Below are positions 9,383-18,080 of a stretch of 64,000 nt of DNA, in pieces; the stretch's first letter is position 1; every line of letters starts with the position of its first letter. The DNA comes from an uncultured Oscillospiraceae bacterium. GTDB lineage: Bacteria; Bacillota; Clostridia; Oscillospirales; Acutalibacteraceae. The stretch spans positions 102,863 through 166,862 of the forward strand of contig UQLR01000002.1 of assembly GCA_900541975.1 (NCBI GenBank). Reading direction: 5' to 3'. The notes under the pieces were generated by a model. The model ran no database searches. It had not been told where the DNA came from and saw only the letters and a program-made list of their open reading frames with translations. A program made the position numbers and the translations under genes.

Positions 9383-10573
9383 TTACAAAGCGGTGGGGTT
9401 TTGTCTGTGCCTATGACGCTTAAAAAAAGAAAAACCAGCGGCGTGTTTTTTCTGTAAAGGTGGATAAAACCCATTGCACCGTCCGGCAGTGAGTTGTTCT
9501 AAGCGGTATGCAAGCCGCAGGGCAAGCCGGTAAAGAAAAAAACAGAAATCCCATATGTGCTTTTTACCTGTTTTGTAAACATAGGTAAATTCGCCGGCGT
9601 AAACGGCAACCTTGCCGTTAAAACCCTGTTTGAACCGGTAAACGCCGTAGTTTCTGTGCATAGGGTCGTCGTAATGTGGAACTCCCATAAAATCATAAAG
9701 TTCGCACCCGCCCTCCTGCGCCCAAAGAATCATATTCCACTGCATCAGGTAATTGGGCATCAGGTTTCTGTTTTCGTTGGAGGACGCGCCGTAAACATAG
9801 CAGGTGCGTCTGCCAAAGCGCATACACACGGCGCCGGAAAGCGGTGTGTTCTCTTTGTAGCACATATACAGGCGGCAATTGTCGGGAAATGCGCGTAGCA
9901 TCTGTGCAAAATACGATCTTGAACGAATCGCAAAGCCGTCGCGTTTTCCGGTCTGCCGCATCAATGTCATAAAATCGTCAAGCGCCTCTTGCCCGCATAC
10001 GGTACAGGTTACGCCCTTTTTTTGCGCCAGACGGATATTATAACGCCATTTTGCTTTAAACGAAGCAAAAATTTCTGCTGGAGATTTGCCGCCTATAGGC
10101 AAAAGATAGTTGCAGCGCGTTTGCGCAGTGCCGTTGTCCTCTGCATTTGGAACAAAATGGAAACCGCGCGTTTGTATAAAGTATAAAAACGCCGTGTCAG
10201 TTTGCAGGACGAAGGGGTCTATTCTAAACGCACATGCGTTGTATATGCCGGCAAGGTCGCGTGCACCGGCAAACAGGCAGTCTAAGACGTCGTAGTTTTT
10301 CAGGTCGCATACCGGGCCTCTGGGCGCGTACAAGAAGCTGATGTGTACAAGTGGCAGGGTTTTGATCAGCACCAGCATGGCGCCGCAGATCTGCTCCTGT
10401 GTGTTTTTAACCGTTACAATCCGCGCACGCCATCCGGTTTTGACTCTGGCCCATGAAAGCGACTGCATAAAGCATCCATTTTTATGTGTGGCTATAAAAT
10501 TTTCATACGCTTTTGCGGCCTGTTCATCCTGCATATCCGGCAGTTCATACCGGTAGTTTTTTTCTGTTTGCAT
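9383..10573 (-). CDS. FemA/FemB-family peptidoglycan bridge-forming aminoacyltransferase
   Basis: 396 residues from the ATG at 10573-10571, preceded by AGGGAGAAAG; the frame extends upstream but without a ribosome site. Fem-type enzymes move an amino acid from aminoacyl-tRNA onto the lysine or diaminopimelate side chain of lipid II. Visible family features: WARVKTGW near the N-terminus, LYAPRGPVCD, FRIDPFV, KAKWRYNIRLAQKKGVTC, the C-terminal GNAT-like core with YGASSNENRNLMPNYLMQWNMI, and the ending YDFMGVPHYDD...YGVYRFKQGFNGKVAVYAGEF. It lies downstream of a two-component operon but is separated by a hairpin, so it may be its own unit. Which amino acid is added cannot be told. Confidence 0.85.
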   Translation of the reverse strand: MQTEKNYRYELPDMQDEQAAKAYENFIATHKNGCFMQSLSWARVKTGWRARIVTVKNTQEQICGAMLVLIKTLPLVHISFLYAPRGPVCDLKNYDVLDCLFAGARDLAGIYNACAFRIDPFVLQTDTAFLYFIQTRGFHFVPNAEDNGTAQTRCNYLLPIGGKSPAEIFASFKAKWRYNIRLAQKKGVTCTVCGQEALDDFMTLMRQTGKRDGFAIRSRSYFAQMLRAFPDNCRLYMCYKENTPLSGAVCMRFGRRTCYVYGASSNENRNLMPNYLMQWNMILWAQEGGCELYDFMGVPHYDDPMHRNYGVYRFKQGFNGKVAVYAGEFTYVYKTGKKHIWDFCFFLYRLALRLAYRLEQLTAGRCNGFYPPLQKKHAAGFSFFKRHRHRQNPTAL

Positions 10574-10612
10574 ACCTGCTTTCTCTCCCTGTATCTGATT
10601 ACAGCAATAAGA

Positions 10613-10650
10613 ATACCCCGATGTTGTTTCATGGCAACATCGGGGTTGTA
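10613..10650 (-). terminator. Hairpin between the two-component operon and the FemAB-like gene
   Basis: ACCCCGATGTTG pairs with CAACATCGGGGT around an 8-base loop. It is followed by a TTTTTT run on the plus strand and only a loose T-rich stretch on the minus strand, so it may attenuate rather than fully stop minus-strand transcription. Confidence 0.55.
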
Positions 10651-10679
10651 TCTTTTTTGTACATTTTTGCAGGGAGTAT

Positions 10680-11429
10680 TTACCATATATGAGGTCCCAT
10701 GGATATTTCCATATCCGTAAAGAAAATGGACAGAAAAAAGCTTTCTTCTTCAAAATATATGGAAAAAAAATCGTCTTTTGTATATTCCTCCAATGCTATA
10801 TCTTTGTAACCCAGATAGGCGGCAAATGCAAGCAGCGCCTGCTGATAAAGATAGGGATCTTGTTCCTCTAAAAACAAGAGGTCTTCTTCAATAGAAAAAC
10901 CTGCCGTCCCCACACCTTTATTGTAGGCCTTCATGGCGTAAATTTTTCCAGTTCTGGCGTCCAGAGAAAAAGAAAAAATAAATTCTTCTATCGAAATTTC
11001 CGCCACCCATAACGGGAAAGACTGTGTAACACCGTTTATATAAATAACGTTATACAGTTGTGCGTTTTCCAGAACGGCCTTTTCATCCAACAGGGCGGAA
11101 GGAAGCAGAATTTGCAAAGGGTCCGCTTTTGCGGACTCCCTTTGGATAATAGACACCAGCTTTTCTTTTGGAATTTCCTCCCCGGTGGCAAGAAAAACGT
11201 CTGAGAGCAGGGAAGAGCCATAGCCATCGTCCAAATAAGCCATCGCCGTCAGCTTGCTGCCAATAGAAATGTCTTCGCTCGCCGTACCGGTGTTTGCCGG
11301 TTCCACACTGGTTTTTTGCTGTTCCTGCCGGTCCATCAAAACAAAACCGGCCTGTGGAAGAAACAAAGAGCTTAAAACAACGGCCGCGGTCAGGAAAATG
11401 CATAAAAAGTAAGGAAGGCGCTTTTTCAC
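10680..11429 (-). CDS. Unknown protein with N-terminal signal/anchor, third gene of a two-component operon
   Basis: 249 residues, not recognised. A single hydrophobic segment (about residues 7-30, LPYFLCIFLTAAVVLSSLFLP) is followed by an extracytoplasmic, acidic, aromatic-rich domain that includes SFSLDARTGKIYAMKAYN (a PepSY-like pattern), so it may bind or regulate something at the cell surface. The start overlaps the stop of the kinase gene by four bases (ATGA), which ties its expression to the kinase. A role as an accessory sensor or regulator of the kinase is inference from position only. No catalytic motif is visible. Confidence 0.7.
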   Translation of the reverse strand: MKKRLPYFLCIFLTAAVVLSSLFLPQAGFVLMDRQEQQKTSVEPANTGTASEDISIGSKLTAMAYLDDGYGSSLLSDVFLATGEEIPKEKLVSIIQRESAKADPLQILLPSALLDEKAVLENAQLYNVIYINGVTQSFPLWVAEISIEEFIFSFSLDARTGKIYAMKAYNKGVGTAGFSIEEDLLFLEEQDPYLYQQALLAFAAYLGYKDIALEEYTKDDFFSIYFEEESFFLSIFFTDMEISMGPHIW

Positions 11430-12820
11430 AGGGGCGCACCACCTTTCAAGATAAAAGAAAACGAACTGCCCGCGCCGGGCAGGCTTTCTACAGAAAGCGC
11501 CGCCCCGTGCAGCTGTGCAATACGCTGCGCGATGGAAAGGCCAAGCCCTGCGCCGTTTAAACGGCGGGAACGCGACTTGTCTACCATATAAAACGGTTCT
11601 GTAATGCGGTCAAGCTGGTCGGCCGGTATGCCCGTCCCAAAATCCTTTATACTTACAAGGCAATTTCCGTCAGAGCGTTTTTTCATGCAAAAAAGAATTG
11701 TCTGCCCCGGTTGAGATGCCTTGCAGGCGTTATCGGCCAGATTGTAAAGCAGTGTTTTAAGTAAAACGCTGTCCATTAAAACATGCATTTCTTCAATGTC
11801 GCTTTTTAACAATATGTTATATTTTTGCAGCAGCGGCTTTAGTACCGCCGCTGTTTCCTGTGCAAAAGTTAAGGTGTTTACAGCAGATAGAGGAAATTTT
11901 TCCCGGCTGTAAACAATAAGTTCCAGCAATTTAAACGACAGTTGCTCCAGGCGTTTTCCCTCGCTAAAAATATATTCTGCGGCTTTGCGTCTGTCCGTAG
12001 GGTTCAGGTCGTAAGAGCGCAGCATGTCGGCATAGCCGATAATGGAGGTAAGCGGTGTTTTAAGCTCATGCGCCAGACTGGAAGAAAAATCCTCCTGGCG
12101 CTTTGCTGCAAGGGCAAGCTCCTTTATGTTTTGCTCCACCGCATCCGTCATTCGGTTAAAGTCATAGGAAAGCCGCCCAATTTCGTCATTTCCCCGGTAG
12201 CGTATGCGCACGCTGTAATCGCCGCCGGCTATTTTCCGTGTAGAAAGAGAAAGCCTTTTTAACGGGCTTGTAAGCAGGCGGGAAAGGAAAAAAACAATTA
12301 CGGAGCTTATGAAAACAACAAACAGAAGGATGAACCGGTAAATGTTCAAAAACTGGTCGCGTTGGCTGTAAAGTGTAGAAATATCATGAACAGTTTCAAT
12401 AAAAACAGGTTGGTTGCCGCTTAACGGCAACCGGCTGATTACCTGTACATATTGCCTGTTTTTTTCATCTACGGCAAGCCGGCAGCCGCGTTGCCCGCCT
12501 GTAAGAGAGAACGCGTAATCCTGCGCATCTAAATGCAGTACCGCTGCGTCCCCAATGTAACAATTGGAAACGCTGCTTTGCTGCAAAACGCTTTGCAGCT
12601 TTGCTACGGCAAGATCCAACCCGCTTTGGTCATTGATTTCCATTGCGTTGATATCAGACGCCAAAGACACATATAAAAAGCGGTTTTCCTGTAATGCGGC
12701 TTGTTTTTCGCGCTCTAACATAGACGAAAACAGGGAAGAAATTAAAAAAAAGCCGCCAAAAGCAAAGGCCAGCGTAATGACAATCATGCACGAAAAGAAC
12801 ATCTTCCAGGAAAATTTCAC
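11426..12820 (-). CDS. Membrane sensor histidine kinase
   Basis: 464 residues. Order: membrane segment about 8-32, extracytoplasmic domain about 33-160, second membrane segment about 161-184, HAMP (LTSPLKRLSLSTRKIAGGDYSVRI), HisKA with His251 in SLAHELKTPLTS, N-box NLADNACKAS, G-boxes IKDFGTGIP and GAGLGLSIAQRIAQLHGA. It follows the response regulator gene by 31 bases and overlaps the unknown gene downstream by 4 bases. The pair resembles clostridial systems that respond to cell-wall antibiotics, but the ligand is not visible. Confidence 0.92.
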   Translation of the reverse strand: MKFSWKMFFSCMIVITLAFAFGGFFLISSLFSSMLEREKQAALQENRFLYVSLASDINAMEINDQSGLDLAVAKLQSVLQQSSVSNCYIGDAAVLHLDAQDYAFSLTGGQRGCRLAVDEKNRQYVQVISRLPLSGNQPVFIETVHDISTLYSQRDQFLNIYRFILLFVVFISSVIVFFLSRLLTSPLKRLSLSTRKIAGGDYSVRIRYRGNDEIGRLSYDFNRMTDAVEQNIKELALAAKRQEDFSSSLAHELKTPLTSIIGYADMLRSYDLNPTDRRKAAEYIFSEGKRLEQLSFKLLELIVYSREKFPLSAVNTLTFAQETAAVLKPLLQKYNILLKSDIEEMHVLMDSVLLKTLLYNLADNACKASQPGQTILFCMKKRSDGNCLVSIKDFGTGIPADQLDRITEPFYMVDKSRSRRLNGAGLGLSIAQRIAQLHGAALSVESLPGAGSSFSFILKGGAPL

Positions 12821-12851
12821 AGCGATTCCCCACCTTTATACGTCCATACAT

Positions 12852-13505
12852 TCAGCAGTTAAGCCTGTAGCCGACCTTATAAACAGACTCAATCTTCTTT
12901 TCCCATCCCAGCTTGCGCCGCAGCCGCTGTACATGCAGATCCACGGTCCGTGTGTCGCCCATATAGTCGCTGCCCCACACTCTCTCGTAAATCAGTTCTC
13001 TGTACAGGGCAAGGTTTTTATTTTTAATAAAAAGCAGCAAAAGTTCGTACTCTTTCATGGTAAGCTCAACGTTTTTTCCGTTTACCGTTACAATGCGCGA
13101 CCCGGTATTGACGCGCACGCCGTTAACCTCATATATATTTTCGCTTCCTTTGCAGCGGCGCAGCACCGCTTCTACACGCGCCAGAAGCTCGGCAATTTCA
13201 AACGGCTTGGTAATATAATCTTCGGCCCCCATTTTTAACCCTGCAACTTTATCATGCAGTGCGGTTTTAGCTGTAATGAAAATTACGGGGATCTGGCATG
13301 GTCTGATATATTCCAACAGTGAAAACCCGTCGATATCAGGCAGCATAACGTCCAGCAAAACCAGGTCAAAAGCGTCCGGCTTAATCCGGTCGGCTGCGTC
13401 TGCACCGTTGTATACGCAGGTGCAGGTATAGCCGGCAAGGCGCAGATTCATGGCAATCAAATTGGCAATAGGCAGTTCGTCTTCCACAATCAGAATTTTT
13501 TTCAA
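12852..13505 (-). CDS. OmpR-family response regulator
   Basis: 217 residues. Receiver domain with acidic residues EDE at 8-10, phospho-acceptor Asp52 in LVLLDVMLPDIDG, FITAK and TKPFE. The C-terminal winged helix ends YMGDTRTVDLHVQRLRRKLGWEKKIESVYKVGYRL. It is first in the operon with the kinase and the unknown anchored protein. The 111 bases between it and the SpoVB-like gene upstream are AT-rich and should hold the promoter. Confidence 0.93.
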   Translation of the reverse strand: MKKILIVEDELPIANLIAMNLRLAGYTCTCVYNGADAADRIKPDAFDLVLLDVMLPDIDGFSLLEYIRPCQIPVIFITAKTALHDKVAGLKMGAEDYITKPFEIAELLARVEAVLRRCKGSENIYEVNGVRVNTGSRIVTVNGKNVELTMKEYELLLLFIKNKNLALYRELIYERVWGSDYMGDTRTVDLHVQRLRRKLGWEKKIESVYKVGYRLNC

Positions 13506-13616
13506 ATATGTCAGTCCTTTTATTTTGATACCGTTACTATAAGCCGGGCTTGTATCAAATTTGTATCTTCTATCTGTTATTATATATGTTTTTTTTGTTT
13601 TTTAAAGAAAAACACG

Positions 13617-15143
13617 TTATTTTTTTATGAGTGATTTTACCCAGTGGATTTCTTCTTTTTTTATCGCACCTGTGACCGTCATAATTAAAAGGTAAAAAAT
13701 GGCGGCAAGCAAAATCAGCACGACGGTCCATACACCGTTTGTCGGGATCAGCCCTGCGTCGCTGGCCGTATCCAGCGCAAGGCAGGGTAAAAGACATGCC
13801 AAAAACGGCTTTATAACCCAATCGAATAAACGAAATTGTATATGCGTGACCTTGATCAGCCGCAGCAGGCTTAACAGGCAGTTTAAGACGGCGCTGAAAA
13901 ACATAACGGCAATCAGGCCGCGTATGCCCCAGATTGGAAGCAAAATAAAAATTAAAACAACTCTGGATACGGAATCTATAATATTATAGGTCAGATAACG
14001 CATTTGCTCATTTAGGCCCTTGAGCATGCCGTCGACAACGGAATCCAGGTACAGCAGGGGGGCAAGCGGAGCAAGCATGCATATGTAGGCGCTTACCTGT
14101 GTGTCGTTGTATAAAAGCGCGCCGAGGTTGTCTGCAAAAAAGAAAAAAATGACGGAAACGGGGATAGAAAAAAGCAACGCAAACCGTAAAATACGCTGGG
14201 TCATATAATGGATGGAATTTTTGCGCGTGGCAGCTGCGGCTTCTGACATTTCCGGGATCATCAGCATGGAAAAGGACATAAGGAAAACAGAAGGAAATAA
14301 AATCACAGGCATGGCCATACCTGTGATCAGGCCGTAGTCTGACAGGGATTTTTCATAAGAGGCGCCGTTTTTTTTAAGACCCGCTGGGATCAGCATATTT
14401 TCTGCCGTGCTTAAGCCGGAACGTAAGCAGGAGCTTAGCGTAACAGGAATGCCAATCCACAAAGCTTTTCTGAAAAAGTGCGCAACGCGCGTGCGTTTGC
14501 CTTGAAGACGCCTGATATCCAGACGATAAAGCAGATAAGAGTACCCGCAGCTGAGAACCTCCGCCGCTGTCGTCCCAATTGCGACCGCACAGCAGGCATA
14601 AGAAAGGCCCATGGGCGCCATTACACCTACCACGCAGGCGAAAACGGCAATTTCAATAACCTGTTCAAGCAGCTGCTCGCTGGCTGTTTTAATCGCCGTA
14701 CGGCGTGCAAAAAAATAGCCGCGAAAGCAGGCGGAAACAGCCATAAACGGAAGCCCCGGCGCAAGGACGCGAAGGGATAAAACCGTCCGCGCGTCATGTA
14801 AAAAGTGTGTGCCGATCGCGTCTGAAAAAATAAAAAGCAGCTCGGCGGCCGCAACGCTTAAAAACAGGCTGATAAAAAGACATTGGCGCGTAACGTACTT
14901 TGCTTTTCCGGGTTCCCCGCGCGCAATGCTGTCTGTGACAAGGCGCGTAACAATCAGCGTAATACCGCTTGTTGCAAATGTGGTTGCAAAAAAATAAACG
15001 GCGCAGATTAGCTGGTAAAGGCCAATACCCTGCGCGCCGATCATGTTTGACATATACACACGAAAGGCAATACCGATCGTTCTTGCCACAAGAGAAGTTC
15101 CGGTCAGTACCGCAGCATTGAACAAAAAGCGTTTTTTCATCAT
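13617..15143 (-). CDS. SpoVB-like polysaccharide/lipid II flippase (MOP superfamily)
   Basis: 508 residues with about fourteen hydrophobic segments. The N-terminus FLFNAAVLTGTSLVARTIGIAFRVYMSNMIGAQGIGLYQLI is the typical signature of the stage V sporulation protein B branch of MOP exporters, which move lipid-linked cell-wall precursors across the membrane and in spore formers are needed for cortex peptidoglycan. Two adjacent start codons (15143 and 15140) are possible; neither has a strong ribosome site. The gene is transcribed away from DegV. Relatives also serve in vegetative cells, so a sporulation role is likely but not proven; spoIIID nearby supports it. Confidence 0.82.
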   Translation of the reverse strand: MMKKRFLFNAAVLTGTSLVARTIGIAFRVYMSNMIGAQGIGLYQLICAVYFFATTFATSGITLIVTRLVTDSIARGEPGKAKYVTRQCLFISLFLSVAAAELLFIFSDAIGTHFLHDARTVLSLRVLAPGLPFMAVSACFRGYFFARRTAIKTASEQLLEQVIEIAVFACVVGVMAPMGLSYACCAVAIGTTAAEVLSCGYSYLLYRLDIRRLQGKRTRVAHFFRKALWIGIPVTLSSCLRSGLSTAENMLIPAGLKKNGASYEKSLSDYGLITGMAMPVILFPSVFLMSFSMLMIPEMSEAAAATRKNSIHYMTQRILRFALLFSIPVSVIFFFFADNLGALLYNDTQVSAYICMLAPLAPLLYLDSVVDGMLKGLNEQMRYLTYNIIDSVSRVVLIFILLPIWGIRGLIAVMFFSAVLNCLLSLLRLIKVTHIQFRLFDWVIKPFLACLLPCLALDTASDAGLIPTNGVWTVVLILLAAIFYLLIMTVTGAIKKEEIHWVKSLIKK

Positions 15144-15329
15144 AGGGCGTCACTCATTTCTAATGCGGTTTCTACTAAACCATATGCGGAAAAGCCGGGA
15201 AAAATCCTGCAAAAAACGCAAAAAGTATAGATATAATATTTAATTTTCTAATGGAGCATAATATTTATACCCGTTTCGTATAAACTTTAAATAAGTATAC
15301 CGTTAAAATGCTGTAAAAGAGGGTTTTTT

Positions 15330-16202
15330 ATGAACGACTATGTTATCGTTACAGACGCCAACACAGACCTCACGCCGCAAATGGTTGAAGAGCTGGAAAT
15401 TGCTGTTATGCCTATGCAGTTTTCCATTCTGGGCAAGAATTATCTGCTGTATCCCGACAACAGGGAAATGGATATTAAAGAATTTTATGATCTGATACGC
15501 AAGGGAAATATGGCCGCAACAGCGCAGCTGAATCCCAATGATATAATACAGGCCTTTACTCCTTATCTGGAAGAAGGGAAAGATCTGATCTATATAGCGT
15601 TTTCCTCCGGGCTGAGCGGAACGTATGCTTCCGCCTGTATGGCCAAAGACGAACTCTGCCGCCTTTTTCCGCAGCGAAAGATCGTAATTGTGGATTCTCT
15701 GGCCGCATCTATGGGGGAAGGGCTTCTGGTCTGGCATGCCGTCGGGCAAAAACGGGCGGGGCTGGATATAGAGCAGCTTGCACAATGGGTTTTGGATAAC
15801 CGCAATCATTTGTGCCATTGGTTTACGGTAGATGACCTGCACCATCTCAAACGCGGCGGAAGGGTTTCTTCTGCAACGGCGGTAATCGGGTCTGCTTTGG
15901 GGATCAAACCGGTTTTACATGTGGACGACCAGGGACATTTAATCCCTATAAAAAAAGTTCGCGGCAGAAAACAGTCGCTCGATGCGCTAGTGGATATGAT
16001 GCGCCAAACGGCGTTCGATCCAAAAGAACAAACGGTGTTTATCAGCCACGGAGACGCCCTTGACGACGCCCGGTATGTAGAAAAAAGAGTTCGCGATACT
16101 TTTAAATGCAGGGATATTCACATAAATTATATCGGGCCTGTGATCGGCACGCATTCCGGGCCGGGTACGGTTGCGTTGTTTTTTATGGGGACGCATAAGT
16201 AA
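15330..16202 (+). CDS. DegV-family fatty-acid-binding protein (FakB-like)
   Basis: 290 residues, family length. The DegV fold binds one fatty acid; the FakB members present it to the kinase FakA for phosphorylation and use in phospholipid synthesis. Seen: the start YVIVTDANTDLTPQMVEEL, the FSSGLSGTYASA motif that contacts the carboxylate, VDSLAASMGEGLLV, DDLHHLKRGGRVSS and the ending IGPVIGTHSGPGTVALFFMG. GAGGG precedes the ATG by six bases. No FakA is in the window, so the partner is elsewhere. The region 15144-15329 upstream is AT-rich and holds divergent promoters that I could not place exactly. Confidence 0.92.
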   Translation: MNDYVIVTDANTDLTPQMVEELEIAVMPMQFSILGKNYLLYPDNREMDIKEFYDLIRKGNMAATAQLNPNDIIQAFTPYLEEGKDLIYIAFSSGLSGTYASACMAKDELCRLFPQRKIVIVDSLAASMGEGLLVWHAVGQKRAGLDIEQLAQWVLDNRNHLCHWFTVDDLHHLKRGGRVSSATAVIGSALGIKPVLHVDDQGHLIPIKKVRGRKQSLDALVDMMRQTAFDPKEQTVFISHGDALDDARYVEKRVRDTFKCRDIHINYIGPVIGTHSGPGTVALFFMGTHK

Positions 16203-16349
16203 AGCATGTGCCAAAGCGTGTGAACAGATAAATCGCAGGGGCGGTGCCCGTATCGGACACAACGGCGGCAGTACGGCGCTTGTTTTGTCCGGTGGGGGGA
16301 TTGCCCCTGCATTGTGTAAAAGCCAGTTTTTACATTGGGGGGCGGTTGT

Positions 16350-18080
16350 ATGCGCAAGCTTTTCCGTTTTTTAAAGGATTATAAATTACAGCTGGTCATA
16401 GGGCCCCTTTGCAAGCTGCTCGAAGCGGTTTTTGAGCTGATTGTGCCGCTTGTTATGGCAAGTATCATTGACACGGGCGTTGCAAACAGGGATACGGCGT
16501 ATATTTATAAAATGGGTGGAGTAATGCTGCTGCTTGGCGCAGTCGGGCTTGCAAGCGCGCTGGTTTGCCAGAAAAGCGCGTCTATTGCCTCGCAGGGAAG
16601 CGGAACCAAGCTGCGTACGGCGCTGTTTGCACATATTAACACACTTTCTTTTAAAGAGCTTGATAAAATCGGTACGCCGTCGCTGATTACGCGGATGACC
16701 AACGACGTCAACCAGCTGCAACTGGCAGTTGCAATGCTGATCCGGCTTGTAATCCGCGCGCCGTTTTTGGTAATTGGCGCAATCGCCATGTCCTTTACCA
16801 TTCATGCCGGGCTGGCGTTTGTCTTTGTAATAGCGGCTGTATTGATCGCGGTAATTCTTTATCTTGTAATGAGCCGCAGCGTGCCGTTTTTTAAGATGGT
16901 ACAGAAAAAGCTGGATAAAATATCGCTGATTGCAAGAGAAAACCTTTCCGGCGGCAGGGTCATCCGGGCGTTTGGAAAGGAGAAAGAAGAACAGGCTCGT
17001 TTTAATGCATCTGCAAACGAGCTTGCAAAAACGGCCGTGCGCGTAGGTAAGCTTTCAGCGCTGCTCAACCCCATGACATATGTAGTGACCAATCTGGCAA
17101 TCGTAGCGGTCGTGTGGTTTGGAGCAGGATTGGTTGATACAGGGGATATGCTGCCGGGCGAAATTATAGCGCTTGTCAATTATATGACGCAAATTTTGCT
17201 TGCAATGGTGGTTGTTGCAAATCTGGTGGTAATTTTCACCAAAGCGTCCGCTTCTGCTGCGCGGATCAACGAGGTGTTCGAAACACAGCCGTCTGTACAG
17301 GAGCCTGCGCAGGCAAGCGCCGCGCCGGTTAGGGGGGCGCCCAAAATAGAGTTTAGGAACGTATCGTTTGGCTATGGCGGCGAGCGGGTGCTGCGCGATA
17401 TTGACCTGAAGGTACAAAAGGGGCAAACGCTTGGGATTATTGGAACAACCGGCAGCGGAAAGAGCACGCTTGTCAACCTGATCCCCAGATTTTACGATGT
17501 TTTGCAGGGAGAAGTTCTGGTGGACGGCGTAAACGTCAGGGAATACCCGCTTTCCCTGTTGCGCGGACAGTTTGGGATTGTACCGCAAAACGCGGTGCTG
17601 TTTTCCGGTACGGTTGGCGACAATATGCGCTGGGCAAAGGAAGATGCAACAGACCACGAAATAGAGCGGGCGCTTTCCATTGCGCAGGCGGACGGTTTTG
17701 TAAAAAAACTTCCGTTTGGGATAGATACGCCCATTACGCAGGGGGGAAAAAACCTCTCCGGCGGACAAAAGCAACGCCTGACAATTGCAAGAGCGTTGCT
17801 GCGCAGCCCGCAGATTCTGATCCTGGACGACAGCGCCAGTGCGCTGGATTTTGTAACAGACGCCGCTTTAAGAAAGGCAATCCGTACACAAACAAAGGAA
17901 ATGACGGTGCTCTTGGTTTCACAGCGGGTTGCAACCGTTCGTGGTGCAGACCAGATTGCCGTGCTCGACAATGGAGTTCTTGCCGGTGTTGGCACCCATG
18001 AGGAGCTGTTTGCCTCCTGTAAATCTTACAGGGAAATCTGTCTTTCGCAACTTTCAGGGCAGGAGGTGTCTGCCGGATGA
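16350..18080 (+). CDS. Heterodimeric ABC exporter subunit with degenerate ATP site
   Basis: 576 residues from the ATG at 16350, which has GGGGGGCGG just upstream. It is a half transporter: six membrane segments (about 15-310) then an ATPase domain with Walker A at about 365-373 (GTTGSGKST) and signature LSGGQKQR. Two catalytic positions are altered: the Walker B glutamate is Asp494 (LILDDSASALD) and the H-loop histidine is Gln525 (LVSQRVATV). That pattern marks the non-hydrolysing partner of heterodimeric multidrug-type exporters such as BmrCD and LmrCD. Its stop overlaps the start of the partner gene by 4 bases. Substrate unknown. Confidence 0.92.
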   Translation: MRKLFRFLKDYKLQLVIGPLCKLLEAVFELIVPLVMASIIDTGVANRDTAYIYKMGGVMLLLGAVGLASALVCQKSASIASQGSGTKLRTALFAHINTLSFKELDKIGTPSLITRMTNDVNQLQLAVAMLIRLVIRAPFLVIGAIAMSFTIHAGLAFVFVIAAVLIAVILYLVMSRSVPFFKMVQKKLDKISLIARENLSGGRVIRAFGKEKEEQARFNASANELAKTAVRVGKLSALLNPMTYVVTNLAIVAVVWFGAGLVDTGDMLPGEIIALVNYMTQILLAMVVVANLVVIFTKASASAARINEVFETQPSVQEPAQASAAPVRGAPKIEFRNVSFGYGGERVLRDIDLKVQKGQTLGIIGTTGSGKSTLVNLIPRFYDVLQGEVLVDGVNVREYPLSLLRGQFGIVPQNAVLFSGTVGDNMRWAKEDATDHEIERALSIAQADGFVKKLPFGIDTPITQGGKNLSGGQKQRLTIARALLRSPQILILDDSASALDFVTDAALRKAIRTQTKEMTVLLVSQRVATVRGADQIAVLDNGVLAGVGTHEELFASCKSYREICLSQLSGQEVSAG

